From Sphaerisporangium sp. (GTDB lineage: Bacteria > Actinomycetota > Actinomycetes > Streptosporangiales > Streptosporangiaceae): a stretch of 64,000 bases of DNA. Shown piece after piece: positions 36,437-47,567 of this stretch. Numbering within the stretch: the stretch's first letter is position 1; each line of letters begins with the position of its first letter. Under the pieces are notes generated by a model, which had not been told where the DNA came from, did no database searches, and saw only the letters and a list, made by a program, of their open reading frames with translations. The stretch is taken from NCBI GenBank assembly GCA_025964675.1, contig JAOPYI010000177.1, forward strand, positions 1-64,000, written 5' to 3'. The translations under genes were made by a program, and so were the position numbers.

Positions 36437-37463
36437 CCAGCGTCGCCGCCGATGAGCGGATGGCGGGCGCCGGGTGGGTCCGGCGCCTGCTGATCCGCCC
36501 CGAGCTGGGCTCGGTGATCGGCGCCGTCGCGGTCTTCGCGTTCTTCTCCTCGCAGTCGCCGGTCTTCCGGTCGGCCGACGGCGTGGCGAACTGGCTGGAC
36601 CCGGCGTCCACGCTGGGCATCATGGCCGTCGCCATCGCCCTGCTGATGATCGGTGGGGAGTTCGACCTGTCCGCCGGCGTGCTCACCGGCACGACGGGGC
36701 TGGTCCTGGTCACGCTCGCCACCGAGTACGGCTGGAACGTGTGGGCCGCGATGCTCGCCGGGCTGGTCCTGGCCCTGGTGATCGGCTTTCTCAACGGCCT
36801 GCTGGTGGTACGTACCAAGCTGCCCAGCTTCATCGTGACCCTCGGCACCTTCCTCATGCTGCAAGGGCTGAACCTCGGCGTCACCAAGGCGCTGACCGGC
36901 ACGGTGCAGGTCAGCGGCCTCAGGAGGGCCGACGGGTACGACGGCGCGCGGGCGCTGCTGGCGGGCTCGGTCACCGTCGGCGGAGTGGACTTCCGCGTGG
37001 CGATCTTCTGGTGGGCCGGCGTCACGGCCCTGGCCACCTGGGTCCTGATGCGGTCGAGGGCCGGAAACTGGATCTTCGCGGTCGGGGGGAACGAGCAGGC
37101 GGCCCGTGCCGTCGGCGTGCCCGCCGCCCGTACCAAGATCGCGCTGTTCATGGGCACGGCCACCGCGGCCTGGCTGGTCGGCTCGATCCTGGCGCTGCGC
37201 TTCACCTCGGTCCAGGCCAACTCCGGCATCGGCCAGGAGTTCATCTACATCATCGCCGCCGTGATCGGTGGCTGCCTGCTCACCGGCGGATACGGTTCGG
37301 CGATCGGCGCGTCCATCGGCGCGGTGATCTTCGGGATGGCCGACAAGGGCATCGTGTTCGCCGGATGGGACGCCGACTGGTTCAAGTTCTTCCTGGGCGG
37401 GATGCTGCTGCTGGCCACCCTCGCCAACCGCCTGGTCCGCCGCTACGCCGAGGAGGCGCGACG

Positions 37464-37467
<4 letters not shown>
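36433..37467 (+). CDS. Sugar ABC transporter permease (CUT2 type)
   Basis: The protein has 344 residues with about eight to ten hydrophobic helices. [17 protein letters not shown] and the later [18 protein letters not shown] are the conserved segments of RbsC/FrcC permeases. They form the homodimeric membrane channel of the sugar importer. The GTG start overlaps the preceding stop (GTGA), and its own stop overlaps the ATPase start. It works with the lipoprotein and the ATPase encoded next to it. Confidence 0.92.
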
Positions 37468-38285
<818 letters not shown>

Positions 38286-38299
38286 GCGCCTCGATCAGC

Positions 38300-39529
38300 T
38301 CAGCCCTCCAGGGCGTACCTCATCACGCGGAACTTGGCCTGTGCCTCGGCCAGTTCGGCGGCCGGATCCGAGCCGCCCATGATGCCGCAGCCCGCGAACA
38401 GCCGGGCCCGCCGCCCCTCGACGTAGGCACAGCGCAGGGCGATGCCCCACTCGCCGTCGCCCCGGGCGTCGATCCAGCCCACGGGACCGGAGTAACCGGC
38501 GCGGTCCATGCCCTCCAGCTCGCGGATCACCTCCAGCGCGACGCCGGTCGGCGTGCCGCCGACGGCGGCCGTCGGATGCATGGCCGCGACCACGTCGAGC
38601 ACCGACGCGCCGTCGGCCAGCCGGCCCCGGACCCGGCTGGCCAGATGCTGCACGTTGGGCAGCACCAGCAGCTCCGGATCGTCGGGCACCGAGAGCGACG
38701 AGCACAGCGGCGTGAGCGCCTCGCGCACCGAGGCGATCGCGCAGGCGTGCTCGTGGCGGTCCTTGGCGGAGGCGAACAGCGCCGCGGCCTTCGCCCGGTC
38801 GTCTGCCGGGCCGGCTCCGCGGTAGGTGGTGCCGGCCAGCACCAGGGACTCGATGGCCTCGCCGGTGTGCCGCACCAGCAGCTCTGGCGTGGCGCCGACC
38901 AGACCGGCGCAGGAGAAGGTGTAGCAGTCGGGATAGGCGCGGGCCAGGCGGTCGAGCAGGATCCGCACGTCGATCTCACGCTCGGCCGTCGCCACCAGGT
39001 CACGGGCGAGCACGACCTTCTCCAGCCGGCCCGACCGTATCTCGCCGACCGCGCGGGCCACGGCGTGCTGCCACTCGGGCGCGGTGAGAGAGCCGTCGCC
39101 GTACACCACCCTGCCGAAGGGCGCGGCGGACGCCATGAGGTCGATGGGCGCGTCTCCTACCGTGGTCAGCCACGCGCGGCCGTTCCTGCGGCCCAGCACG
39201 ACCCGGGGGACGACCAGCACCGACCCCGGGGCGTCGGGGTCGAAGGTGAACGAGCCGAAAGCGACGGGGCCCGAGCCGGGCACGTGCACGTCGTCGTCGA
39301 TGTGGGCCTCGCCGAACGCCGTCGCGAGCCACCGCCTGGCCCAGTCGAAGCGGCCCGGGCCGGAAGGAACCGTCACCCGCGCGGCCTCACCCCAGGCCAC
39401 CAGGCCTTCGCCGTGGCGGACCCAGGCGTAGGGCGGGGCCTGTGGCAGTCGCGCGATCAGGTCTTCCGGGTGGTGGATGGGGATGCTGCGAACCAGCGGG
39501 GGGCGGGTTATCCCGAGCGCGACACTCAC
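38300..39529 (-). CDS. menF: Isochorismate synthase
   Basis: The protein has 409 residues of the chorismate-utilising fold. LEKVVLARDLVATAEREIDV, AGTTYRGAGPADD, HPTAAVGGTPTGVALEVI and RARLFAGCGIMGGSDPAAELAEAQAKF carry the catalytic and Mg-binding residues. It converts chorismate to isochorismate for MenD. A siderophore role is possible for such enzymes, but the nearby menD, menB and menE favour menaquinone. GTG 39529, after AAGGTGGGCAGA, is preferred to the track start at 39583. Confidence 0.88.
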   Translation of the reverse strand: MSVALGITRPPLVRSIPIHHPEDLIARLPQAPPYAWVRHGEGLVAWGEAARVTVPSGPGRFDWARRWLATAFGEAHIDDDVHVPGSGPVAFGSFTFDPDAPGSVLVVPRVVLGRRNGRAWLTTVGDAPIDLMASAAPFGRVVYGDGSLTAPEWQHAVARAVGEIRSGRLEKVVLARDLVATAEREIDVRILLDRLARAYPDCYTFSCAGLVGATPELLVRHTGEAIESLVLAGTTYRGAGPADDRAKAAALFASAKDRHEHACAIASVREALTPLCSSLSVPDDPELLVLPNVQHLASRVRGRLADGASVLDVVAAMHPTAAVGGTPTGVALEVIRELEGMDRAGYSGPVGWIDARGDGEWGIALRCAYVEGRRARLFAGCGIMGGSDPAAELAEAQAKFRVMRYALEG

Positions 39530-39772
39530 TCTGCCCACCTTATGCGGAAACTGAACGCGTTCGACATCGGGTGCCCGTCTCACAGCCCCGCCCGCTCACG
39601 GTGATTCGCAGTCATGGGCGCCTACACACGCGTCATGCCTTGTCAAGCCGCGATAGGAACTTGGTCAACGGTAGCAACGCCTTGCCTGGAGGTAATAGAG
39701 CGAGGCCTTCCTGATCTCTACCTTGGTTCTCGATCTCTTCCCCGGGATCGTTCGTCCCAGGTGGAGGTGACC

Positions 39773-40627
39773 ATGGTCAGCAAGTTCGCGCTCGTTCTCG
39801 CATCCGCGGTGGTGTGCGTGCCCGGCACGGCGGTGGCGGCGGCGGCCGATCCGGTGCCCACGGTCATGGCGGCGCTCGGCGACTCGATCAGCGCGGGCTT
39901 CAACGCCTGCGGGTGGTATCTCGCGTGCACCTCCCGCTCCTGGTCGGCCGGTGACGATCCCGGCGTCAACAGCCACTACCTGCGAATGCTCGCGATCGGC
40001 CCGAGCGTCAAGGGGCACAACCTCAACCTCGCCGTGGCGGGATCCACCAGCGCCGACCTGGCCGTGCAGGCCGAGAGGGCCGTGGCGGCCAAGGCCGGCT
40101 ACGTCACGATCCTGATCGGCGCGCAGGACGCCTGCGCGTCCAGCGAGTCGAAGATGACGCCGGTCGCGACCTACCGCGCCCGGATCGACCGCGCGTTCGC
40201 GTTGCTCTCCCCGGCGGGTACGAAGATCTTCGCTGCCAGCATCCCCGACATCAAGCGGCTGTGGCGCATCGGCAAGGACAACGTCGTCGCGAAGTCGTTC
40301 TGGGCGCTCGGCCGCATCTGCCCCACGATGCTGGCCCACGCCGGCTCCACCGCCAAGAAGGACCAGGCCCGCAGGGACCGCGTCAGGGAGCGCGTCCAGG
40401 ACTACAACGCCGAGATGGCGCAGGCGTGCGCGGCGTACGGCCCGGGGTGCAGGTCCGACGGCGGCGCGGTCTTCTCCTACCCCTTCACGCTCGACCACAT
40501 CAGCAAGTGGGACTTCTTCCACCCCAACGCCGACGGCCAGCGGGCTCTCGCCCAGGCGACGTTCAAGCTGGGCTTCCCGTGGGATCCGGACACCCTGACG
40601 CGGGAGCCGCTCGCCGTCGCCCCGTGA
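39773..40627 (+). CDS. Secreted SGNH/GDSL hydrolase
   Basis: The protein has 284 residues. A signal peptide (VSKFALVLASAVVCVPGTAVAAAA) precedes MAALGDSISAGF, which holds the block I Ser. The block III position reads LIGAQDAC, with Gln-Asp where GxND is usual. DFFHPNADGQ has the block V Asp-x-x-His. Six Cys in the mature part (CGWYLAC, DAC, RIC, QAC, PGC) suggest disulfides. It resembles secreted actinomycete lipase/esterases of the SGNH type. ATG 39773 follows GGAGGTGACC; the track start is 53 codons too early. Confidence 0.87.
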   Translation: MVSKFALVLASAVVCVPGTAVAAAADPVPTVMAALGDSISAGFNACGWYLACTSRSWSAGDDPGVNSHYLRMLAIGPSVKGHNLNLAVAGSTSADLAVQAERAVAAKAGYVTILIGAQDACASSESKMTPVATYRARIDRAFALLSPAGTKIFAASIPDIKRLWRIGKDNVVAKSFWALGRICPTMLAHAGSTAKKDQARRDRVRERVQDYNAEMAQACAAYGPGCRSDGGAVFSYPFTLDHISKWDFFHPNADGQRALAQATFKLGFPWDPDTLTREPLAVAP

Positions 40628-40712
40628 CGACCAGCGGCCGGCGGCACCTGGTCACCGGGCTCTCAGCGGGTCAGAGCGCCGTTGTGGCGGGCAAGCGTGG
40701 AGCGCCGGGTGA

Positions 40713-40850
40713 ATCACGCGTTCCCCGGCCAGGATCCGCCGGACCTGCTGGCACGTCGAGCGGAAGAACGTCTGCATCTACTCCCAGCTCAAGAGCTGTT
40801 CCTCCCCCGAGGTCGCGGCGATGCTGGCCGTGCGCGACGGGGCCACGGTC
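40713..40850 (+). pseudogene. Relic of a Tn3-family transposase
   Basis: One frame reads [19 protein letters not shown] and then [10 protein letters not shown] before losing similarity. This matches a well-conserved part of Tn3-family TnpA (YSQLKxCSSSEVAAMIEG, from memory of the family). An in-frame stop lies upstream at 40710, and the rest of the roughly 1,000-residue protein is missing. No terminal inverted repeats were seen. It marks an old transposon insertion or recombination scar between the SGNH hydrolase and the ArsR-SRPBCC gene, inside an intergenic stretch of about 320 bases. Confidence 0.68.
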
Positions 40851-40914
40851 ACCGGCCGCGATCAACGAATGGCTTTGATGATCACCCGTGAGATCAGGCG
40901 AAGGTGACTCGGCG

Positions 40915-40945
40915 TTGACATTATGCAGGTAATTGCCTGCATAAT
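40915..40945 (+). promoter_or_regulatory. Promoter with ArsR-type operator
   Basis: TTGACA (40915-40920) and CATAAT (40940-40945) flank TTATGCAGG-TAATTG-CCTGCATAA (40921-40944), a perfect 9-base inverted repeat that fills the spacer. The downstream GTG start at 40952 lies where transcription should begin, so the mRNA may be leaderless. Binding by the encoded ArsR protein would block polymerase directly. Confidence 0.75.
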
Positions 40946-40951
40946 AGGAGC

Positions 40952-41761
40952 GTGAGCCTCGAAGCGAGAACGGTGGACTCGGTTTTCAAAGCGCTGGCCG
41001 ACCCCACCCGACGACTCCTGCTCGACCGTCTGCGCGAGCACAACGGCCAGACGCTGCGCGAGCTGTGCGAACGATTGGACATGGCGCGCCAGTCGGCGAC
41101 ACAGCATCTCGACATCCTTGAGCGGGCCAACCTCGTGACCGTCGTCCGGCGCGGACGGGAACGGCTTCACTATCTCAACCCGGCGCCGATCCACGAGATC
41201 GAGGAGCGCTGGATCTCGGGGTTCGACAAGCCCCGCCTGCAAGCGATCAGTGCCATCAAGAACCAGGCAGAGGAGTACGCCATGACCAGCAAACCCACGC
41301 CCGTGCCGACCTACGTCTATGTCACCTACATCCGCGCAAGCGCGGAGCAGGTGTGGCAAGCCCTGACGGACGCAGACCTGACGGCGCGCTACTGGGGACA
41401 CGCCAACGTTTCTGACTGGCAGCCGGGCTCGAGCTGGGAGCACCAACGCGTCGACGGATCAGGCGTCGTCGATGTCGTCGGTCGAGTGATCAAGGCGGAG
41501 CCCCCGACGCGCTTGGTCATCACCTTCGACGACGCCCCTGTCGCCGAATCGCCAAGAGAACCGTCGGTCGTCACCTTCCTTGTCGAACCGCACCACGACA
41601 TCGTCCGGCTCACCGTGACCCACGAGAACCTCGCCAACCTGGCGATGCTCAGCGGCATTTCGCATGGATGGCCCGCCGTGCTGGCGAACCTCAAGTCGCT
41701 GCTGGAGACCGGTGAGATCCTCCCGCAAGCGCCATGGGACATGTCCCCCGCGCACGCCTGA
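40952..41761 (+). CDS. ArsR-type repressor fused to SRPBCC (AHSA1) domain
   Basis: The protein has 269 residues. Residues 8-100 are an ArsR winged helix (VFKALADPTRRLLLDRLREHNGQTLRELCERLDMARQSATQHLDIL) with no metal-binding Cys pair. Residues about 118-262 form an AHSA1-type START-like domain (YIRASAEQVWQALTDADLTARYWG, ISHGWPAVLANLKSLLETG). The two are separate neighbouring genes in many actinomycetes and fused here. The second domain probably binds a hydrophobic ligand that controls DNA binding. GTG 40952 is used; GTG 40973 (VDSVFKALADP) is an alternative. Confidence 0.87.
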   Translation: MSLEARTVDSVFKALADPTRRLLLDRLREHNGQTLRELCERLDMARQSATQHLDILERANLVTVVRRGRERLHYLNPAPIHEIEERWISGFDKPRLQAISAIKNQAEEYAMTSKPTPVPTYVYVTYIRASAEQVWQALTDADLTARYWGHANVSDWQPGSSWEHQRVDGSGVVDVVGRVIKAEPPTRLVITFDDAPVAESPREPSVVTFLVEPHHDIVRLTVTHENLANLAMLSGISHGWPAVLANLKSLLETGEILPQAPWDMSPAHA

Positions 41762-41946
41762 GACGGCAGCCGCCAATCGACACACTGGTGCCCACCCTGC
41801 TCCTGTCCAACGAGACGGTGCTGGTCGATCAGCCCGTCCCGCTGAGGGACCTCATCACCGGCCTCGCAGAAGTCGAGCTGCCCGGCCACACGCAACAGCT
41901 CCTGGCCCTACTGCCGCAAGGCGCCCGGGCCGAAGCCACAACATGA
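41734..41946 (+). CDS. Possible small protein or gene fragment
   Basis: The ORF has 70 codons. From codon 15 on the composition looks coding (strong third-position G/C bias): LVPTLLLSNETVLVDQPVPLRDLITGLAEVELPGHTQQLLALLP. It overlaps the end of the ArsR-SRPBCC gene by 28 bases and has no clear ribosome binding site. It may be a remnant of a larger gene, consistent with the transposon scar nearby. I do not recognise a family. The remaining bases to 42129 hold nothing else that I can support. Confidence 0.3.
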   Translation: MGHVPRARLRRQPPIDTLVPTLLLSNETVLVDQPVPLRDLITGLAEVELPGHTQQLLALLPQGARAEATT

Positions 41947-42129
41947 TCTTCCCGCGTGCGGCGACTGTCCTGTCTCACTTGACCTTGTCCCCGACATGCA
42001 GATCGGAGAACGTCAGGTGAGACCGAGGAAAGGTCTCGCGAGATCGGAGGTCCGCTGTTAATCTACAAAGTAAAGGCCGTGGGATGAGTCGGCGACCCGT
42101 CAAGCGATCCGAACTTCCTGCACCTCCCC

Positions 42130-42885
42130 CTACAGCGAACCCAGCAGCCGTGCCGTGTCCTCGGGGCGGGAGAACATCGGCCAGTGGCCGGTCGGCAGTT
42201 CGTGAAGCTCCCACTCCGGGCCGGACACCGCCGCGAAGAACGGATGCCCCTGCTCGATCAGCTCCCTGACCTGGGCGAGCGGGAACGAGCAGGTGATCAG
42301 GGCCTTCGGGAGCTTGCCGGCGCCCCCGTCCCCGGGCTCGTCCCCGCTTCCGCGGAGCCGCAGGGGCTGGGTGAGGGTGCCGTACGGCTGGGGCGTCATC
42401 CGGGATGCGATCCGGGCCTTCTCCGCGTCGCCGAGGCCCGCCGTGCTCGCACCGCGCATCTCCTGCTGTTCCCAGGTCGGAGGCTCGTAGCGCCAGCCGT
42501 CGGTCAGGTGCGCCTTCACGAATTCCTGGCCCTCCGGCGGGTACAGGTCCAGCTGCGACAGGCCGGCGGCGAGCGGGCCGCTGTCCAGATACACGATCTT
42601 GCCGATTCTCTCGGGGATCTGGTCGGCCGCACCCGTGACCGGCGCCCCGGCGCCGCTGTGCGCGACGAGCACGACGTCGTGCAGGTCCTCGTGGCTGAGC
42701 GTGTTGACGATGTCGTCGATGTGCGTGTCCAGGCCGGTCTGCGGGCTTCCCAGGTGGACGCGGTCGGCGAGCCCTGTCAGCGTCAGCGGGTAGACCGTGT
42801 GGCCGGCGGCCCGGAGCGGCTCGGTGACGCCCTGCCAGGCCCACCCACCCAGCCAGAAGCCCGGAACCAGTACGAAGGTGCTCAT
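42130..42885 (-). CDS. Alpha/beta hydrolase (MenH/esterase-like)
   Basis: The protein has 251 residues. STFVLVPGFWLGGWAW is the typical strand plus oxyanion HG-equivalent (here PGFW). VVLVAHSGAGAPVTGA is the nucleophile elbow (Ser in HSGAG), LDSGPL follows, and LPTGHWPMFSRPED carries the catalytic His. Such hydrolases act on esters or C-C bonds, so the exact substrate is open. ATG 42885 with AGGGAG upstream replaces the longer track ORF. It is divergent from the WYL regulator, which is the obvious candidate controller. Confidence 0.85.
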   Translation of the reverse strand: MSTFVLVPGFWLGGWAWQGVTEPLRAAGHTVYPLTLTGLADRVHLGSPQTGLDTHIDDIVNTLSHEDLHDVVLVAHSGAGAPVTGAADQIPERIGKIVYLDSGPLAAGLSQLDLYPPEGQEFVKAHLTDGWRYEPPTWEQQEMRGASTAGLGDAEKARIASRMTPQPYGTLTQPLRLRGSGDEPGDGGAGKLPKALITCSFPLAQVRELIEQGHPFFAAVSGPEWELHELPTGHWPMFSRPEDTARLLGSL

Positions 42886-42971
42886 GCGTTTCTCCCTTGA
42901 GGTTCTGTGCCGTTGAGCTTCACCGTAAAGTGGAATCCGGACAGAACCCGCCCGGATAAAGAGGGAAATAC

Positions 42972-43982
42972 ATGCCACATCCGGTGACGCGGGTGCTGAC
43001 CTTGCTGGAGCTGCTCCAGGCGCACCCCGGGCTGACCGGAGCCGAGCTGGCCCGGCGGCTGGAGGTGGACGAGCGCACCGTACGGCGGTACGCCTTGCGC
43101 CTGGCCGAGCTCGGCGTCCCGGTCGCGGCGGAACGCGGCCGCTACGGCGGCTACCGCCTGCTGCCCGGGTACAAGCTGCCGCCGCTGATGCTCACCGAGG
43201 ACGAGGCGGCCGCCGTCGTGCTGGGGCTCCTGGCGGGCCGCCGTACCGGGCTCGCGGTGGGGGAGAGCGCCACCGCGAGTGCCCTTTCCAAGATCCAGCG
43301 AGTGCTTCCCACGGCGCTCCGCGAGCGGGTGGAGGCGGTGACGGACACCGTGGGGCACACCTCCCGGGCGGCGGAGACGCCCCGTCCGGCCGCCGACACG
43401 CTGCTCACCCTCGCCGCCGCGGCCCGCCGCCGCAGGCGGGTCCGGCTGCGCTACCGCTCGTGGCGAGGGGAGGAGACCGAGCGCGAACTGGAGCCCTATG
43501 GACTGGTCTTCCACTCCGGCCGGTGGTACGTCACCGGGCTGGACCGGCTCAAGCAGGAGATCCGCACCTTCCGGCTCGATCGCGTGGCGTCGGCCGTACC
43601 GCTCGTCGACGGCTTTCCCGACCCGGGGGACTTCGACCCGGTGGCACAGGTGATGGCCTCGCTGTCGTCCGTCCCGTACCGGCACGAGGTCCGGGTGCTG
43701 CTGGAGACCACGCTCGCCGAGGCCCGGCGGCGGCTGCCGCCCTCGGTCGCGTCGCTGAGTGAGACGGAGGGCGGCGTGCTCATGGTGGGCCGTGCGGAAC
43801 GGCTGGACGGTATGGCAACGATGCTGGCCGGTCTCGGCTGGCCGTTCACCGTGATAGCGCCGGACGCCCTGCGGGACGAGGTCGCGGCCCTGGCGGTACG
43901 GTTGCGCGCGTACGGCGCCCGCGAGCCGGGCCCGGCGGCGCCCGTGCCGGAGGAGCCCGGCTCCGGCGGGCCGGTCGCCTGA
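42972..43982 (+). CDS. HTH-WYL domain transcriptional regulator
   Basis: The protein has 336 residues. Residues 5-60 form a DeoR-like winged helix (VLTLLELLQAHPGLTGAELARRLEVDERTVRRYALRLAELG). A WYL domain spans about 140-220 (RLRYRSWRGEETERELEPYGLVFHSGRWYVTGLDR, with the family's ligand-binding Arg and Tyr residues). A WCX-type C-terminal part follows. Family members sense small ligands or nucleic acids; PafC is one example. The divergent hydrolase gene is 86 bases away, so shared regulation is likely. Confidence 0.87.
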   Translation: MPHPVTRVLTLLELLQAHPGLTGAELARRLEVDERTVRRYALRLAELGVPVAAERGRYGGYRLLPGYKLPPLMLTEDEAAAVVLGLLAGRRTGLAVGESATASALSKIQRVLPTALRERVEAVTDTVGHTSRAAETPRPAADTLLTLAAAARRRRRVRLRYRSWRGEETERELEPYGLVFHSGRWYVTGLDRLKQEIRTFRLDRVASAVPLVDGFPDPGDFDPVAQVMASLSSVPYRHEVRVLLETTLAEARRRLPPSVASLSETEGGVLMVGRAERLDGMATMLAGLGWPFTVIAPDALRDEVAALAVRLRAYGAREPGPAAPVPEEPGSGGPVA

Positions 43983-44013
43983 TCGCCTGCCGGCACTGAG
44001 CGTACGGGAGCGG

Positions 44014-47000
44014 TTACCGGCGCGGTGGCAGCAGCGGGATGCCGAGACGGGGACGGTCGGCCGGGTTCGGGGTGTGCGCGGACTGCTGGGCGAGGCGCTC
44101 CAGCGCGACGTCGATCGCCCGCTCCAGCTGGGTGTCGACCCCCCGCGCGTAGTCCTGCGGGGTGATGTCGACTTCGATGTCCGGATCGGTGCCGTAGTTC
44201 TCCACGCGCCAGCCCACGTCGTCGAAGGCGAAGGAGAACTCCGGCTGGGTGGTGACAGTGCCGTCGGCCAGCCGGTGACGAGGCCAGATGCCGATGACCC
44301 CGCCCCAGGTGCGCTTGCCGATCAGCGGACCGAGCCCGAGCAGCTTGAAGGTGTGGCTGAAGATGTCGCCGTCGGAACCGGCCCACTCGTTGGTGACCGC
44401 GACCAGCACCCCACGCGGCGACTCGGCGGGGTAGGGAGTGGGCACTCCCCAACGCGGGAAGTCGTAGCCGAGCCGCCGCCGGGCGAGCTTCTGCAGCAGC
44501 AGCCCGGAGACGTGGCCGCCGCCGTTGAAGCGAACGTCGACGACCAGCCCTTCACGGTCGTACTCGGCGAGAAAGCCCCGGTGGAACTCGGCGTAGCCGT
44601 CGGGACCCATGTCGGGGATGTGGAGGTAGCCGATCGTGCCGCCGGTGCGTTCGTGGGTGCGGGCCCGGTTGGCCTCCACCCAGTCGCGATAGCGACCCGG
44701 CTGCTCGTCGGAGAGGGTCTTGACGGTCACCGTCCTGGAAGGCCTGTCCGCGCGCCTGATCGTCAGCTCGACCTCCTGGCCGGCCTGGTTGACCAGCAGC
44801 CGCGCCGGTCCCGCCGCCGCGCCGGCGGGCTGGCCGTTGATCGCCACCACCGCGTCGCCCGGCCTGACGTCCAAGCCCGGACGGTTGAGCGGGGAGGTTG
44901 CGTCCGGGTCCCAGGGGTCGCCGTGGACGATGCGCGCGATCGTGTGGACCCCGTCGGCGTAGGACCAGTCGACGCCGAGCTTGCCCTGCCAGTAGTGCGG
45001 CCGGGTGCGGTACTCACCGCCGCTTTCGTAGGCGTGCGAGGTGCCGAGCTCGCCCTGGAGCTCCCAGAGCAGGTCGGAGAACTCGCCGCGGGTGCCGACC
45101 CGGTCGACCAGCGGGAGGTAATGCTCGTAGACGCCGTCCCAGTCGATGCCGGCCATGTCGCTCACCCAGAAGTTCTCCCGCTGGAGCCGCCACGCCTCGC
45201 GGAACATCTGCCGCCACTCGGCCTCCGGGCAGACCGAGACCTTGACCCTGTCGAGGTCGATCCACCCGCCCGCCCTGCCGGAAGCATCGTCCTCGGACGG
45301 CGGCTCGCCCGCCCTCATCACACGCAGCCGCTGCCGGGAGCGGTAGAGCAGCGTGGCGCCGTCGTGGCCCAGGCGGAAGTCGGTGACGTCGGAGACCAGG
45401 GTCTCGCACTTTTGTTTGGTGAAGTCGTACGCCAGCAGGGTGCCGGAGGTGGACTCGGCGAACTCGTCGCCCCGGCTGCCCTCGACGGGGAAGGAGGTGA
45501 ACAGCGCCTTCCCCTTCACGCCCGCCACGCGGTCGTAGCGGCCCTCCTGCACGGGGAAGGCGACGACGCGGCGCTCGATGCCCTCGAGCTCGATCTCCAG
45601 CTCGGGATCGTGCGGCCCGTCCTCCGTGCCGCCGTCCTTCGCCGGGTCCCCGGAGGTGGCGGTGGTCTCGGCCTCCGCGCCGCCGCCGGCCGGGTCCCGC
45701 CGGCCGGAGGTCTCCTTGTCGGAGGGGTCCTTCGCGGGAGGGTCGTCGCTCGACAGCGGCCTAGGCTCCGGCACGAAGGGCGAGCCGACGCCGGACCGCA
45801 GGACGATGGCGTACGGCCGCGTGCCGAGCGGGAAGCCGAGGTCGAACTGCAGGGAGTCGTAGACCGGGTTGAAGACCCGCTGCCCGATGAAGTAGAGGTA
45901 TCTGCCCTCGGGGTCGAACGCGGGCCTGCTGTCGCGCAGCACCGGGCGGGTGGCCCGGTGGGTCTCCCCGGTGGCGGTCCTGTAGAGCTTGATGGCCGTG
46001 GTCTGCGCCGTGTCGGGGCAGGTGTAGGCGAGCCAGTCGCCGCCGGGGGACCAGGCCGCGTCCTCGATCCTGCCGAACCTGCTGCTGTCGGCCATGGTCA
46101 GCGTGGCCTCGCCCGTCGCGTCCTCGGGCAGGTCGACGATCAGCAGCTCGTTGCGGTGGTTGGTCACCGCGATCCGGGTGGCGCCCGGCGACACCGACAG
46201 GGCGATCACGCGCCCGGTGTCGAGCGCCGCCAGGCGTACCGGGGCGGCGCTCCCGTCGGCCGTCAGGACGACCAGCACCTCGCGGTCGCCGTCGTCGCTG
46301 GCGGCGGCCACCAGCCGCCTGCCGTCGCGCAGCCAGCTCAGCAGGCGGTAGCGCACGCCGTCGGGCTCGCCGTGCTGGCGGACCGGGCCCTCCCAGTTGC
46401 CGAAGGAGTAGGCCTTGCCGCGCGTGGTGATCGCCAGGCCGCTGCCGTCGGGGCTGAGCCTGGCGCTGTCGAGGTAGCGGGCGGCGGAGACGAACCGCCG
46501 GTTTCGCTGGGTGCGGGAGCTTCCCAGGCGTACGTCCACCGCGCGCGCCTCACCCTGGTCGGGGTCGAGCAGGTAGAGCTCGGCCCCCGCGTGGTAGACC
46601 AGCCGCCTGCCGTCGCCGGCGAGGTTACGGGCGTAGTAGCCGGTGTGGTCGGTGTGCCGCTGGAGGTCCTCACCCGTGGGCGTGCAGGAGTAGACGTTGC
46701 CGACGCCCTCGTGGTCGGACAGGAAGTAGACGCGCGAGCCCGCCCAGCACGGGGAGGCGAGGTTCCCGGCCAGGGAGATCAGCCGCGTGAACTCGCCGTC
46801 GCCCTCCCGGTCGACCCACAGGTCGCCGACGGTGCCGCCCCGGTAGCGCTTCCAGCGTGCCGGGTCGGCGGTGTTGCGGCCGAGCACGACCGCCCCGCCG
46901 GGACCGTAGGAGACGGAGTTGGCCGGCCCGTAGGGCAGGCGCTCGGAGATGCCGCTCTCGTCGACGCGGTGCAGCCACTTGCGCCGGCCGAACGGCTCGC

Positions 47001-47313
47001 ACTCGTCGCTGGCGTAGATCACCCCGCCGCCGGGGTCCCAGCCGGTGACCGTGCACTGCGCCCCGCCGTAGGTCATCCGGCGGCCGGCGCCGCCGTCGGC
47101 GGGCATGACGTAGACCTCCTCGGGCCCTTCCTCGCGCCCGACGAAGGCGATCTGGGCGCCGTCGGGGGAGAAACGGGGGTACCCGGCTTCGGCGACGCCC
47201 GCGGTCAGGCGGAAGGCCCTTCCCCCCTCGGCGGGCACCATCCACAGGTCGTCCTCCGCGGCGAAGACGACGTCCTGGCCGAAGATGGTGGGGAAGCGCA
47301 GATAAGCGGACAT
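44014..47313 (-). CDS. Tricorn protease homologue (S41 family)
   Basis: The protein has 1099 residues. Two beta-propellers fill the N-terminal 600 or so residues ([23 protein letters not shown]-like blades). An acidic low-complexity insert lies near 500-570 ([19 protein letters not shown]). The C-terminal protease carries GTSHAYE (His), a PDZ domain ([17 protein letters not shown]), [12 protein letters not shown] (nucleophile Ser-Asp) and [18 protein letters not shown] (Glu). Tricorn cuts peptides released by the proteasome into small pieces in the cytoplasm. It ends with a stand-alone gene boundary and no obvious operon. Confidence 0.92.
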   Translation of the reverse strand: MSAYLRFPTIFGQDVVFAAEDDLWMVPAEGGRAFRLTAGVAEAGYPRFSPDGAQIAFVGREEGPEEVYVMPADGGAGRRMTYGGAQCTVTGWDPGGGVIYASDECEPFGRRKWLHRVDESGISERLPYGPANSVSYGPGGAVVLGRNTADPARWKRYRGGTVGDLWVDREGDGEFTRLISLAGNLASPCWAGSRVYFLSDHEGVGNVYSCTPTGEDLQRHTDHTGYYARNLAGDGRRLVYHAGAELYLLDPDQGEARAVDVRLGSSRTQRNRRFVSAARYLDSARLSPDGSGLAITTRGKAYSFGNWEGPVRQHGEPDGVRYRLLSWLRDGRRLVAAASDDGDREVLVVLTADGSAAPVRLAALDTGRVIALSVSPGATRIAVTNHRNELLIVDLPEDATGEATLTMADSSRFGRIEDAAWSPGGDWLAYTCPDTAQTTAIKLYRTATGETHRATRPVLRDSRPAFDPEGRYLYFIGQRVFNPVYDSLQFDLGFPLGTRPYAIVLRSGVGSPFVPEPRPLSSDDPPAKDPSDKETSGRRDPAGGGAEAETTATSGDPAKDGGTEDGPHDPELEIELEGIERRVVAFPVQEGRYDRVAGVKGKALFTSFPVEGSRGDEFAESTSGTLLAYDFTKQKCETLVSDVTDFRLGHDGATLLYRSRQRLRVMRAGEPPSEDDASGRAGGWIDLDRVKVSVCPEAEWRQMFREAWRLQRENFWVSDMAGIDWDGVYEHYLPLVDRVGTRGEFSDLLWELQGELGTSHAYESGGEYRTRPHYWQGKLGVDWSYADGVHTIARIVHGDPWDPDATSPLNRPGLDVRPGDAVVAINGQPAGAAAGPARLLVNQAGQEVELTIRRADRPSRTVTVKTLSDEQPGRYRDWVEANRARTHERTGGTIGYLHIPDMGPDGYAEFHRGFLAEYDREGLVVDVRFNGGGHVSGLLLQKLARRRLGYDFPRWGVPTPYPAESPRGVLVAVTNEWAGSDGDIFSHTFKLLGLGPLIGKRTWGGVIGIWPRHRLADGTVTTQPEFSFAFDDVGWRVENYGTDPDIEVDITPQDYARGVDTQLERAIDVALERLAQQSAHTPNPADRPRLGIPLLPPRR

Positions 47314-47567
47314 CGATCCTCGCGTTCGGGCCGGGGGCTTCCATGATCAGGCACCCGTGCCGCCGCGTCGAGACCGTGGACCCGCCGTCTCCGGCGCTGG
47401 GGAGCGCCGTGCGCCCCGCGACTCGAGGTCGCCGGACGTGACGGGCCGGATCTGCCTGCCCGTGCGGTGGCGGGGGGTGGGTGCCTGATCATGCTTTACG
47501 CAGATGCCCAATTTATGGGCTGTGTCCGCCCCGTTGTACAGCTCACCGGGATCGTCCGGTCAGCGGG

